A stretch of 64,000 nucleotides of DNA from positions 5,828,001 to 5,892,000 of the forward strand of contig NZ_CP038438.1 of NCBI RefSeq assembly GCF_004683905.1, read 5' to 3'. The position numbers and the translations under genes are program-made. Within the stretch, counting starts at the first letter, position 1. Every line of letters begins with the position of its first letter. Source of the DNA: Pseudomonas fluorescens. Lineage in GTDB: Bacteria; Pseudomonadota; Gammaproteobacteria; Pseudomonadales; Pseudomonadaceae. The notes below the pieces were generated by a model. The model saw nothing but the letters and a program-made list of their open reading frames with translations, was not told the origin of the DNA and made no database searches. Positions 52,748-61,936 of the stretch are shown here, piece by piece.

Positions 52748-53515
52748 TTAGAGAACGGGCACGGGATGCTCCCGTAACGCCGTCAGCAAAGCCGCGGCAC
52801 TCGCGCCGCGGCAATCCACAACTGTTCGGGCCCCGGCGGCACGTGCCAGCTCGGCGACCCTTGGGCTTGGCACAAACAACGGCAACTGCGCAATTGAAGG
52901 CCAGGCATCGCCGGCCATCTGGCGCAAGTGCTCGAAACCCTGTCCACTGCTGACCACCAGCCCGTTCAAGCGTTCCGCTGCAATCCGCTGCGGCAGCTCT
53001 TGCGGCGGGTAGGCCGGCAGGTCACGCCGATACAACTCCAGATACTCGACACTAGCACCAAGCGCGCGCAGGCGCTCGGCGAGCAGCTCGCGGCCACCCT
53101 CGCCACGCAGGATCAGCACCTGCGCGCTGGGCTCGGTGACCGCCTCGCGCAGACGCGACAATTGCAGCAGGGCTTCACTGTCATCGCCGTCGGCGGGACA
53201 GTGCACATCGAGACCGTGATCGCGAAGAATCTGCGCGGTCGCCGCACCGACGCTGAACCACGGCATCGACAGCGACTGAAGCCCATGAGCGTCCAGCAGA
53301 TCAAGCGCAATCCGCGCCGCCGGTTTGCTGACCACGATGACCGCGCTGCAACCCGGCAGCTGCGCCAGCGCCTGACGTATCTTGTCAGAGACCGGCAGCG
53401 GCGCGATGTCCAGAAGCGGCAGGCAACTGCTGAAAATCCCCTGTCCGGCCAACACCGCGGCCAGCGCCGCACAGTCATCCGCAGGGCGCGTCAGCAGCAG
53501 GCGCCAGCCAGTCAC
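52748..53515 (-). CDS. hemD: HemD, uroporphyrinogen-III synthase
   Basis: 255 residues. Low sequence conservation, but start WRLLLTRPADDCAALAAVLA, LPLLDIAPL and the C-terminal LNGLVVSSGQGFEHL are HemD-like. Inverts ring D of hydroxymethylbilane and cyclises it. Overlaps the hemC stop by 4 bases. Confidence 0.9.
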   Translation of the reverse strand: MTGWRLLLTRPADDCAALAAVLAGQGIFSSCLPLLDIAPLPVSDKIRQALAQLPGCSAVIVVSKPAARIALDLLDAHGLQSLSMPWFSVGAATAQILRDHGLDVHCPADGDDSEALLQLSRLREAVTEPSAQVLILRGEGGRELLAERLRALGASVEYLELYRRDLPAYPPQELPQRIAAERLNGLVVSSGQGFEHLRQMAGDAWPSIAQLPLFVPSPRVAELARAAGARTVVDCRGASAAALLTALREHPVPVL

Positions 53516-54453
53516 TCGTGACCTGCCTCGCCATACACCGCTTTGAGAATGTCGTCGGCACCCTGACTGAGCAACGCTTCAGCGACCTGCACGCCCAACG
53601 CTTCGGCATTGGCACGCGGCGCACGCGCTTCGGCGCTGAGCAGCTTGCCACCGCTCGGTTCGCCCACCAGACCACGCAACCACAACTGCTCACCTTCAAG
53701 CACGGCGTAGCAGGCAATCGGCACCTGGCAGCCGCCATTCAGGTGTTTGTTGAGGGCACGTTCAGCGGTCACGCGCGAAGCGGTGTCGGCGTGATGCAAC
53801 GGTGCGAGCAAGGCGTGGATTTGCGTGTCGGCGCTGCGGCACTCGATGCCGACGGCGCCCTGACCACCGGCCGGCAGGCTGTCATCGACGCTGATGGCCG
53901 AGGTGATACGGTCTTCAAAACCGAGACGGATCAGGCCGGCCGCCGCGAGGATGATCGCGTCGTACTCGCCGGCGTCGAGCTTGGCCAGACGAGTGTTGAC
54001 GTTACCGCGCAGGAAGCGGATTTCCAGATCAGGACGACGGGTCAGCAACTGCGCCTGTCGCCGCAGGCTGGAGGTGCCGACGATGGCGCCGGCAGGCAGC
54101 GCATCGAGGCTGGCGTAGGTATTGGAAACGAAAGCATCGCGCGGGTCTTCGCGTTCGCAGATACAGAACAGGCCAAGGCCTTCGGGGAAGTCCATCGGCA
54201 CGTCTTTCATCGAATGCACGGCGATGTCGGCTTCGTTTTCCAGCAGCGCGGTTTCCAGCTCCTTGACGAACAGGCCCTTGCCGCCGATTTTCGACAGCGG
54301 CGAGTCGAGCAGCTTGTCGCCGCGACTGACCATGGGCACCAGCGTCACCAGCAGACCCGGATGGGCCGCTTCCAGACGGGCTTTGACGTATTCGGCCTGC
54401 CAGAGGGCCAGCGCACTTTTACGGGTGGCGATGCGGATTTCGCGAGAGGACAT
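53512..54453 (-). CDS. hemC: HemC, porphobilinogen deaminase
   Basis: 313 residues. N-terminal IRIATRKSALALWQAEYVK, the LVTLVPMVSRGDKLLD loop, VHSMKDVPMDFPEGL, EIRFLRGNVNTRLAKLD, and the cofactor-attachment NGGCQVP (Cys near 242) for the dipyrromethane. First enzyme after porphobilinogen. Upstream neighbour algR is in the same direction, 138 bases away. Confidence 0.95.
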   Translation of the reverse strand: MSSREIRIATRKSALALWQAEYVKARLEAAHPGLLVTLVPMVSRGDKLLDSPLSKIGGKGLFVKELETALLENEADIAVHSMKDVPMDFPEGLGLFCICEREDPRDAFVSNTYASLDALPAGAIVGTSSLRRQAQLLTRRPDLEIRFLRGNVNTRLAKLDAGEYDAIILAAAGLIRLGFEDRITSAISVDDSLPAGGQGAVGIECRSADTQIHALLAPLHHADTASRVTAERALNKHLNGGCQVPIACYAVLEGEQLWLRGLVGEPSGGKLLSAEARAPRANAEALGVQVAEALLSQGADDILKAVYGEAGHE

Positions 54454-54590
54454 GGATCAATCCGTACTGAATAGATACGGCGGATAATAACAGCTCAGCC
54501 AAATCCACTTTGACTTGAATCAGAAACGGCGTGGCCTCCCTGGCCTGCAATGCCCGGTAGAAGAAAGTGCAACCGCGCGCGAAGGCCGGG

Positions 54591-55337
54591 TCAGAGGCCC
54601 TGCATCATCTTGCGCACACCGGCCACATGCCGACGGCTGACGATCAGCGCATCACCATTAAGGCCTTTGAGGAACAGCTGGAAATGCCCCAGCGGCGTGC
54701 GTTGCAGACGTTCGATGCGGTCACGGGCGACCAACGCGTTGCGGTGGATACGCACGAAACGCTCGCCGAATTCGTCTTCGAGGGCTTTCAGCGGCTCATC
54801 CAGCAGCACCTCGCCGCTTTCATGGCGCAGGGTCACGTATTTGTGATCGGCAATGAAATAGACCACCTGATCCAGCGGGATCAGCTCGATGCCTTTGCGG
54901 GTGCGGGCGCTGATGTGACTGCGCGGGCCATTACCGCTTTCGGCGGCGGGACGGGTCAGGGCCGAGAGTTGCGCCCGGTTGGGACGTTCAGCCCGTTTCA
55001 GGGCGTCATGCAGATGTTCGGTTCGCACGGGTTTCACCACATAGCCCACGGCGCTGGCCTGCAGGGCTTCCACGGCAAATTCATCGGGGCCGGTGCAAAA
55101 CACCACGGCCGGTGGCGTTTCGCGTTCGCACAGACGGGCAGCGACCTGCAGGCCATCGAGGCCCGGCATGCGGATATCGAGCAACACGATATCCGGCTTG
55201 TGGCTGTCGATCAGCGCTAACGCCTCTTCGCCATTCGTGGCGCTGGGCTCCAGGACTGTATAACCCTCGAGCTCGCTTACCATTCGGCTTAGGCGCTCGC
55301 GAGCCAGTGGTTCGTCATCAACGATCAGGACATTCAT
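54591..55337 (-). CDS. algR: AlgR, LytTR-type response regulator
   Basis: 248 residues from ATG 55337 (MNVLIVDDEPLARERLSRMV), identical in length to P. aeruginosa AlgR; upstream frame extends without homology. Receiver with acidic pair D7/D8, phospho-acceptor Asp54 in VLLDIRMPGL and a lysine in YVVKPVRTEHL; C-terminal LytTR DNA-binding domain (IPLDQVVYFIADHKYVTLRH, RIHRNALVARDRIERL). In P. aeruginosa AlgR controls alginate, type IV pili and haem-related genes with sensor AlgZ/FimS encoded next to it. No such gene is between algR and argH here. Confidence 0.95.
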   Translation of the reverse strand: MNVLIVDDEPLARERLSRMVSELEGYTVLEPSATNGEEALALIDSHKPDIVLLDIRMPGLDGLQVAARLCERETPPAVVFCTGPDEFAVEALQASAVGYVVKPVRTEHLHDALKRAERPNRAQLSALTRPAAESGNGPRSHISARTRKGIELIPLDQVVYFIADHKYVTLRHESGEVLLDEPLKALEDEFGERFVRIHRNALVARDRIERLQRTPLGHFQLFLKGLNGDALIVSRRHVAGVRKMMQGL

Positions 55338-55809
55338 ATTGCGCTGGATTCCTGCGTGAGTCTCGCACAAGGATAGCGTAGACAGGTGAAGTGACGTCCG
55401 TCACCGCGATCCACGCTAAGACTAGCCCGAGCGCCAAAAAGTGCCGTACGTCGGCCAGCAATATTTGCCAGTGTCCGGGTCGTACTGCTCAAAGCCCGCT
55501 GTTTCCTGCGTTTTTCACGGGGTATGCCAAAGGACAAAACCACCCACCCCCTCTTCTTATAGTCGGCGTCCGGACCTTTGTGCGATCCGCAGTCGCGCCG
55601 ACCCTTATGTCCAACTGTAGACGCTTGCCGGGCCGATATTGCTCAATCGAAAAATATCCTTGCGCAAATCCCCCGCAGACGGCGCCGACTATGAATGAGC
55701 AGATGAGAAAAAAACGTATCGACCGGTGTCAGCGACAGGATTGGCAACCCTGTTATTATCCGCGCCAGCGTTTCACGCCTTCTTTCTTCAAGCCGATACG
55801 AGCGAATTC
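55338..55809. other. Non-coding gap between algR and argH
   Basis: 472 bases without a convincing gene. It contains a palindromic site at 55391, an A-rich block near 55709 (AGATGAGAAAAAAACG) and a TATTAT-like box (55754-55759) 51 bases before argH, but a clear -35 was not found. A histidine kinase of the AlgZ size would not fit, and no remnant was recognised. Confidence 0.6.
55391..55404. promoter_or_regulatory. Perfect 6-2-6 inverted repeat upstream of algR
   Basis: GTGACG-TC-CGTCAC, 54 bases before the algR start. Symmetric and close enough to repress or activate algR. The protein that binds is unknown; it does not match the CCGTTCGTC AlgR consensus well. Confidence 0.3.
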
Positions 55810-57204
55810 ATGAGCACTGACAAGACCAATCAGTCCTGGGGCGGCCGCTTCAGTGAACCCGTCGACGCCTTCGTCGCCCGCTTCACCGCCTCCGTCACCT
55901 TCGACCAGCGCCTGTATCGCCACGACATCATGGGCTCGATCGCCCACGCCACCATGCTGGCCAAGGTCGGCGTGCTGACCGATGCCGAGCGCGACAGCAT
56001 CATCGACGGCCTGAAGACCATTCAGGGCGAAATCGAAGCCGGCCAGTTCGACTGGCGCGTCGACCTTGAAGACGTGCACATGAACATCGAAGCACGCCTG
56101 ACCGATCGCATCGGCATCACCGGCAAGAAACTGCACACCGGGCGCAGCCGCAACGACCAGGTCGCCACCGACATCCGTCTGTGGCTGCGCGACGAGATCG
56201 ACCTGATCCTGGCCGAGATCACCCGCCTGCAAAAAGGTCTGCTGGAGCAGGCCGAGCGTGAAGCGGCGAGCATCATGCCCGGCTTCACTCACCTGCAAAC
56301 TGCTCAGCCAGTGACCTTCGGGCATCACATGCTGGCCTGGTTCGAAATGCTCAGCCGCGACTACGAGCGTCTGGTCGACTGCCGCAAGCGCACCAACCGC
56401 ATGCCACTGGGCAGCGCCGCGCTGGCCGGCACCACCTACCCGATCGATCGCGAATACACCGCGCAACTGCTGGGCTTCGACGCCGTCGGCGGCAACTCGC
56501 TGGACAACGTTTCCGATCGCGACTTCGCCATCGAATTCTGCTCGGCCGCCAGCATCGCGATGATGCACCTGTCGCGTTTCTCCGAAGAGCTGGTGCTGTG
56601 GACCAGCGCGCAGTTCCAGTTCATCGATCTGCCGGACCGCTTCTGCACCGGCAGCTCGATCATGCCGCAAAAGAAAAACCCGGACGTGCCGGAACTGGTT
56701 CGCGGCAAGACCGGCCGCGTGTTCGGCGCCCTGATGGGCCTGCTGACCCTGATGAAAGGCCAGCCACTGGCCTACAACAAGGACAACCAGGAAGACAAAG
56801 AGCCGCTGTTCGACGCCGCCGACACCCTGCGCGATTCGCTGCGGGCGTTTGCCGACATGATCCCGGCGATCAAACCGAAACACGCGATCATGCGCGAAGC
56901 GGCCCTGCGTGGTTTCTCCACCGCGACCGACCTGGCGGACTACCTGGTGCGCCGTGGCCTGCCGTTCCGTGACTGCCACGAAATCGTCGGTCACGCGGTG
57001 AAGTACGGCGTCGACACCGGCAAGGATCTGGCCGAGATGAGCCTGGAAGAACTGCGACAGTTCAGCGACCAGATCGAGCAGGACGTGTTCGCCGTGCTGA
57101 CCCTGGAAGGCTCGGTGAATGCCCGTGACCATATCGGCGGGACGGCGCCGGCGCAGGTCAAGGCAGCGGTGGTTCGCGGTCAGGCCGTCATCGCCAGCCG
57201 CTAA
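55810..57204 (+). CDS. argH: ArgH, argininosuccinate lyase
   Basis: 464 residues from ATG 55810 (MSTDKTNQSWGGRFSEPVDA). Fumarase/aspartase superfamily; active-site loop GSSIMPQKKNPDVPE (281 on), HTGRSRNDQVATD and GFTHLQTAQPVTFGHH. Makes arginine plus fumarate. Divergent from algR as in other pseudomonads. The frame is open for 28 further codons upstream but without conserved sequence. Confidence 0.96.
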   Translation: MSTDKTNQSWGGRFSEPVDAFVARFTASVTFDQRLYRHDIMGSIAHATMLAKVGVLTDAERDSIIDGLKTIQGEIEAGQFDWRVDLEDVHMNIEARLTDRIGITGKKLHTGRSRNDQVATDIRLWLRDEIDLILAEITRLQKGLLEQAEREAASIMPGFTHLQTAQPVTFGHHMLAWFEMLSRDYERLVDCRKRTNRMPLGSAALAGTTYPIDREYTAQLLGFDAVGGNSLDNVSDRDFAIEFCSAASIAMMHLSRFSEELVLWTSAQFQFIDLPDRFCTGSSIMPQKKNPDVPELVRGKTGRVFGALMGLLTLMKGQPLAYNKDNQEDKEPLFDAADTLRDSLRAFADMIPAIKPKHAIMREAALRGFSTATDLADYLVRRGLPFRDCHEIVGHAVKYGVDTGKDLAEMSLEELRQFSDQIEQDVFAVLTLEGSVNARDHIGGTAPAQVKAAVVRGQAVIASR

Positions 57205-57217
57205 AGGTCAAAAGCTT

Positions 57218-57305
57218 CGCGAGCAAGCCCGCTCCCACATTTGGATTGATGTTGAACACAACATTGTGACCAACGAAATCCCCAGTGGGAGCGGGCTTGC
57301 TCGCG
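57218..57305. repeat. REP palindrome pair after argH
   Basis: CGCGAGCAAGCCCGCTCCCAC (57218-57238) and its inverted copy at 57285-57305 around a 46-base centre. Confidence 0.85.
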
Positions 57306-57332
57306 AATGCGTCCTTCAGAACGCCAAAAAAC

Positions 57333-57992
57333 TTACTTCTTGGCAGCGATCATCGCCAAAAACGCCGGCATCGCCGCCTCTTTGTCCGCTGCAATCTTCT
57401 GCACGTGCGGATTCTGCTCAAGCCGCTCCAGCAGCGCCTTGGCTTTCGGCATCTCTGCCAGCAAATCGATCCCGAACAGTTTCTGCCCGACCGCACACGC
57501 CAGCGGCACGCTGTACAGGAAATACAAATCCGCGATGCTCAAACTGTCGCCCGCCACGTACGGGGCGAATTTGCCGTGGCGGCCCAGTGCCGCGAAACCC
57601 AGCAGCAGCTCGGCTTTGGTTTTCTCCTTGATCGCCTCCGGCACCGGCGAGCCGAAGAACGCTTCGCCATAACAGGCGCGGCCCGGCAGTTCGATGTACA
57701 ACTCGATTTCCTTGGCGATCGCCAGCACCTGCGCCCGCTCGAATGGATCGCTCGGCAGCAGCGGCGTGCCCTTCTGGGTCTGCTCGAGGTATTCAAGGAT
57801 GATCGCGGTTTCGTTAATAAATCCGGCATCGACGCCGAGTACCGGTACTTTGCCGCGCGGGCTGATCGCCAGCGATTGCGGGGTCGGCGTCGGGTAGAAC
57901 GTCACCTCTTCGAACGCCAGGCCCTTTTCCAGCAGCGCCAGCTTGACCATGTTGTAGTAGTTGCTGACAGCGAATCCGTAGAGCTTGAACAT
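57333..57992 (-). CDS. Glutathione S-transferase family protein
   Basis: 219 residues from ATG 57992, preceded by GGAGGCTATGTG; GTG one codon earlier is possible. Thioredoxin-like N-domain MFKLYGFAVSNYYNMVKLAL, FYPTPTPQSLAISPRGKVPV with the cis-proline, and ETAIILEYLEQT that binds the glutathione γ-glutamyl group; then an all-helical C-domain. Class and substrate not resolvable. Confidence 0.88.
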   Translation of the reverse strand: MFKLYGFAVSNYYNMVKLALLEKGLAFEEVTFYPTPTPQSLAISPRGKVPVLGVDAGFINETAIILEYLEQTQKGTPLLPSDPFERAQVLAIAKEIELYIELPGRACYGEAFFGSPVPEAIKEKTKAELLLGFAALGRHGKFAPYVAGDSLSIADLYFLYSVPLACAVGQKLFGIDLLAEMPKAKALLERLEQNPHVQKIAADKEAAMPAFLAMIAAKK

Positions 57993-58115
57993 CACATAGC
58001 CTCCAGGCCGTGCGGGGTGGGCAGTGCTTTTTTATAGATCGCAACGGTTAATCTCGCCAGTAACATCACGTTACTGAATGCGGATAAACTGGCGCCTTTC
58101 CTTTAGGAGCCTGCC

Positions 58116-58400
58116 ATGAGCGAGCCGACAGACATCGACAACGACGAAGAAGAGTTCACCGAAGCGACGTTGATCGAAGCCATCGAGAACCAGATCGAAA
58201 GCGACAACCCGCCAGCGGCCAAGGCGACCTACAACAAGCTGACCCTGGTGGGCGTCGAGCGCGAAGAGATCCTCAATCTGATGGCCCATGTGCTGGCCTA
58301 CGAGATTGACTCGATGCTCGACGAAGACCGCGCGTTCGATACCGAGTGGTATGAAACTGCGCTGCGTGCGCTGCCAGAGCTGCCACCGGAAAAGCAGTAA
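58116..58400 (+). CDS. Small acidic conserved protein, unknown
   Basis: 94 residues, very acidic at the start (SEPTDIDNDEEEFTEATLIE), then a helical hairpin NPPAAKATYNKLTLVGVERE and ILNLMAHVLAYEIDSMLDED. Start ATG 58116 has AGGAG 9 bases upstream. No signal or membrane helix. I recall similar proteins of unknown function in other pseudomonads, but cannot name the family. Confidence 0.7.
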   Translation: MSEPTDIDNDEEEFTEATLIEAIENQIESDNPPAAKATYNKLTLVGVEREEILNLMAHVLAYEIDSMLDEDRAFDTEWYETALRALPELPPEKQ

Positions 58401-58411
58401 ACCCCGATCCT

Positions 58412-58498
58412 GTAGGAGTGAGCCTGCTCGCGATTGCGTTCTTTCAGCAAAAAATCAGCTGACTGACACGGCGCAATCGCGAGCAGGCTCACTCCTAC
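58412..58498. repeat. REP-like palindrome pair (variant)
   Basis: GTAGGAGTGAGCCTGCTCGC with ATTGCG following, and its complement ending at 58498. A variant of the genus element, with TAGGAGTGAGCCTG replacing the GGGAGCGGGCTTG core. Confidence 0.8.
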
Positions 58499-58655
58499 AA
58501 TGTTTGTTACGTATCTGCCGCACCATCTCCAGGCCCCTGACTACACTGCACTCCACCTCGAAAGGAAAAACCCGGCCACCGGCACTGGACATGCCGCAAA
58601 AGCGGGTTCACCTTAGGGGCGCTGTCGTCCAATTCCTAGAAAGTCTGGAGTCCTT

Positions 58656-58901
58656 ATGTCGCTTACCCCTGAGCTGGTTGCCGAACTGGAAGTCCTCGCA
58701 CTCTTTCCCCTGGACAGTTCCCAGGAAGGTTTGAAAATTCATCAGACCGCTGCCCCGAAACATATCGCCGCCGCCAAACGCCTCTTCGAGAAAGACCTCA
58801 CCGACCAGCCCGATGGCGGGTATCTGACCAGCCTGGGTCGTGATGCCGCGCAAAATGTGCAAACCGTGCTGACCATTCTGAGAGAACAGGAAACCGCCTG
58901 A
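58656..58901 (+). CDS. TIGR02647-type small protein
   Basis: 81 residues. Opens MSLTPELVAELEVLALFPLD and continues GLKIHQTAAPKHIAAAKRLF, LTDQPDGGYLTSLGRDAAQN: one short wing/helix domain, possibly nucleic-acid binding. GGAG lies eight bases before the ATG. Upstream of cyaA, 184 bases away and same strand. Function unknown. Confidence 0.78.
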   Translation: MSLTPELVAELEVLALFPLDSSQEGLKIHQTAAPKHIAAAKRLFEKDLTDQPDGGYLTSLGRDAAQNVQTVLTILREQETA

Positions 58902-59085
58902 TTTTTCCCGTCTTCGCCCACGGGAACTCCTGCCACGGGATTTCCGCGGGCCCGCTTGATCGCTCACCGCTAAAAATCTGACGTCAAAAAACAAATTCAG
59001 CTTAAAAGTCCCGCTGCGCAAAGGCTAAACTGCCTCCCATTCCGAGACCCTCTTCGTCCGAGCCTGCGAGCCGGTTTGAGCTGAC

Positions 59086-61929
59086 ATGACGCGCACCCAT
59101 GAAATCCGCCCCGACCTGGACGAAGGCATCGACCGCAAGGTGCTCAGCCAGCTGCGCGCGCGTTTTCTCAAACTCAATGAAGGCCGGCTCGGCCGGGCAC
59201 TTGAAGGCCTGTCGAGCCGCCAGCAAGGCGTGCTGACCCTGCTGCCGCTGTTCTTCCACGTCAATCACCCGCTGTTGCCGGGCTATGTTTCCGGCAGCAC
59301 CCCCGCCGGGCTGTCCAACTATGAACCGGACGCCAGCGCCCTCACCGAAGCGCAGCGCCTGACCCGCTCGTTCTCCTACAAGCCGCGCCATGGCAGCAAC
59401 CCGCCTCGGCCGATTCACGGACTGTTTCTGATGGGCAGCCTCGGCACCCTGGCCCAGGCCGATCAGAGCGACATGGACGTGTGGGTTTGCCACGCACCGG
59501 ACCTGAGCGAAAACGAACTCGCCGAGCTGCGCAAAAAATGCCAGCTCCTCGAAGCCTGGGCCGCGACCCAAGGCGCCGAGGCGCACTTCTTTCTGATCGA
59601 CCCGGTGCGTTTCGTCAAAGGCGAACGCGACACCCAGCTCAGCTCCGAAAACTGCGGCAGCACGCAGCACTATTTGTTGCTGGACGAGTTTTATCGCACC
59701 GCGATCTGGCTGGCCGGGCGCACACCGATCTGGTGGCTGGTGCCGGTCTACGAAGAAAGCGCTTACGACCTGTACACCCACACTCTGCTGTCCAAGCGTT
59801 TCATTCGCGCCGACGAGACGCTTGATCTCGGGCATCTGGCGACAATTCCGCCGGGCGAGTTCATCGGTGCCGGCCTGTGGCAGTTGTTCAAGGGCATCGA
59901 ATCGCCCTACAAGTCGGTGCTCAAGCTGTTGCTGACCGAGGTCTACGCCAGCGAACACCCGCAAGTGCAGTGCCTGAGCCTGCGCTACAAGCAGGCCGTG
60001 TTCGCCAATCAGCTGGATCTGGATGAGCTGGATCCGTACATGGTGGTGTACCGACGCATCGAGGAATACCTCAGCGCCCGCAACGAGCCGGAGCGTCTGG
60101 AGCTGGTGCGGCGCGCGCTGTACCTCAAGGTCAACCGCAAGCTCACCGGCAACAGCCGCACCCAGAGCTGGCAGCGCTCGTTGCTGGAACGCCTGGCGCA
60201 CGAATGGCATTGGGATCAGCGCCAGCTGGCCTTGCTCGACAGCCGCAGCCAGTGGAAAGTCCGCCAGGTCAGCGCCGAACGCCGCGCGCTGGTCAATGAG
60301 CTGAATTACAGCTACCGCTTCCTGACCCAGTTCGCCCGCAGCGAACAGACCGTCAGCCTGATCAACAAGCGCGACCTGAACGTGCTCGGTCGTCGCCTGT
60401 ACGCCGCGTTCGAGCGCAAGGCCGACAAGGTCGAATTCATCAATCCCGGCATCGCCCCGGATCTGGCCGAAGACACCCTGACGCTGGTGCAATCGCCGAA
60501 TAAAAAAGAGCCTGGGCAAACCCAGTGGGGCTTGTACAACGGCAGCCTGAATGCCCTGGAATGGGAGCACTTCGCGCCGATCAAGCGCAGCCGCGAACTG
60601 CTCGAACTGCTGACCTGGTGCCATCGCAACGGTGTGATCGATAGCAGCACCCGACTGGCGCTGCACCCCGGTACCAGCGACATGAGCGAGTTCGAGTTGT
60701 TCAACCTGCTCGGCAGCCTGCAGCAGTGCATCGCCCTGCCCCTGCCGACCGTTGCCGAAGAACGACTGCTGCGCGCTGCGGTGCCGAGCGAAGTGCTGAT
60801 GCTGGTCAACGTCGGTGTCGATCCGCTCAAGCACCACCGCGACCTGAACATCCTGATGACCACCGAGCGTACTGACTCGCTGAGTTACGCCGGGGTGCGC
60901 GAAAACCTTGTGCTGACCCTCGATCAGGTCACGCTCAACAGCTGGAATGAAGTGCTGGTCAACCGTTTCGACGGCCCCCACGCGCTGCTCGATTGCCTGC
61001 GCGACTATCTCAACAATCTGCCGCGCGGCCCGCAGCAGCCGTCATTGAAAGTGCGCTGCTTCTGCCACAACCGCGCGCAGTTCATTGCCCGGCGCGTCGA
61101 AGAAGTCATCGACACCGCGCAGACCCTGCTGCTCAGCGAGCTCAATCACCGCTACCTGATTCAGGTGCAACAGCACTATCACGTGCTGGAGCTGGTGCCG
61201 GGCCAGGTCAATCACGCAGCCCTCGCGACATTGCCGGCGCTGCTCGATTATCTGGGCGAAGAACAGCCGCGCTACAGCCCGCTGCACCTGGACCCGATGG
61301 CGCTGGAGGATCACGACCTCGCGTTGATCCTGCCGATGGGTCAGCCGGAATCGATTCAGGTGTTCTACCGGATCAGCGAACAACAGGCCGAGCTGTACGT
61401 GCTGGATGAGTTCAACGCGCTGTGGCAACAGCATCTGCCGTATCACGATGAACAGAGCCTGCTGGTACCGCTGCAGCGCTTCCTGCAATCGATCCAGTAC
61501 CGACGCGAAGCGCTGTTGCCGATGGATGGCAGCCCGGCGGTCGGCCTCGACACCTTGTATTACCAGCTATTGCCTTCCGGCCCCGGGCGGGCGCGCCGGG
61601 TCGAACCACGACCGGCGCCGCAGACACCGGTCAACAAACCGTTCTACGACGTGCAGGCGATCGTCGGCAAAGCCGCACCGGGAGAGGTGCAGGTCACCTT
61701 ATATTGCAATCAACGGGAATTCAGCGAGCTGGAATATGGCGACCAGCTGTTCCATGTGGTCGCCCGGGAGATCGTCGAGCAGCGCCGCGAGACCGAGCGC
61801 TATCGCTGCTACATCACCGACCTGGACCTCTCGGGCCTGCTCGGTGATGGTCAGAGTTCAAGCAATTTGTATCTGCGCTACAAGGCCGACCTGGAGCGCG
61901 CCCTGAACGAGGCGCTCGAACAGGTCTGA
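59086..61929 (+). CDS. cyaA: CyaA, class I adenylate cyclase
   Basis: 947 residues, longer than the 848-residue E. coli protein. The catalytic nucleotidyltransferase block is GSLGTLAQADQSDMDVWVC, with the metal-binding acids near 126-131; further conserved FKGIESPYKSVLKLLLTEV and YASEHPQVQCLSLRYKQAVF. C-terminal regulatory half after ~540. Makes cAMP, which in pseudomonads serves mostly Vfr. Converges on rnk with 7 bases between stops. Confidence 0.93.
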   Translation: MTRTHEIRPDLDEGIDRKVLSQLRARFLKLNEGRLGRALEGLSSRQQGVLTLLPLFFHVNHPLLPGYVSGSTPAGLSNYEPDASALTEAQRLTRSFSYKPRHGSNPPRPIHGLFLMGSLGTLAQADQSDMDVWVCHAPDLSENELAELRKKCQLLEAWAATQGAEAHFFLIDPVRFVKGERDTQLSSENCGSTQHYLLLDEFYRTAIWLAGRTPIWWLVPVYEESAYDLYTHTLLSKRFIRADETLDLGHLATIPPGEFIGAGLWQLFKGIESPYKSVLKLLLTEVYASEHPQVQCLSLRYKQAVFANQLDLDELDPYMVVYRRIEEYLSARNEPERLELVRRALYLKVNRKLTGNSRTQSWQRSLLERLAHEWHWDQRQLALLDSRSQWKVRQVSAERRALVNELNYSYRFLTQFARSEQTVSLINKRDLNVLGRRLYAAFERKADKVEFINPGIAPDLAEDTLTLVQSPNKKEPGQTQWGLYNGSLNALEWEHFAPIKRSRELLELLTWCHRNGVIDSSTRLALHPGTSDMSEFELFNLLGSLQQCIALPLPTVAEERLLRAAVPSEVLMLVNVGVDPLKHHRDLNILMTTERTDSLSYAGVRENLVLTLDQVTLNSWNEVLVNRFDGPHALLDCLRDYLNNLPRGPQQPSLKVRCFCHNRAQFIARRVEEVIDTAQTLLLSELNHRYLIQVQQHYHVLELVPGQVNHAALATLPALLDYLGEEQPRYSPLHLDPMALEDHDLALILPMGQPESIQVFYRISEQQAELYVLDEFNALWQQHLPYHDEQSLLVPLQRFLQSIQYRREALLPMDGSPAVGLDTLYYQLLPSGPGRARRVEPRPAPQTPVNKPFYDVQAIVGKAAPGEVQVTLYCNQREFSELEYGDQLFHVVAREIVEQRRETERYRCYITDLDLSGLLGDGQSSSNLYLRYKADLERALNEALEQV

Positions 61930-61936
61930 GGCGGGA

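Noticed and set aside
55334..55543. 69-codon frame overlapping the algR start
   Set aside because: Arg/Ser/Thr-rich with no domain and no ribosome-binding site; it lies in the promoter region of algR and is not an AlgZ fragment.
55756..57132. 458-codon frame antisense to argH
   Set aside because: Shadow of argH.
59002..60981. 659-codon frame antisense to cyaA
   Set aside because: GC-rich coding DNA often leaves long open antisense frames; the translation is low-complexity and lacks recognisable domains, and the sense strand encodes a clear adenylate cyclase.
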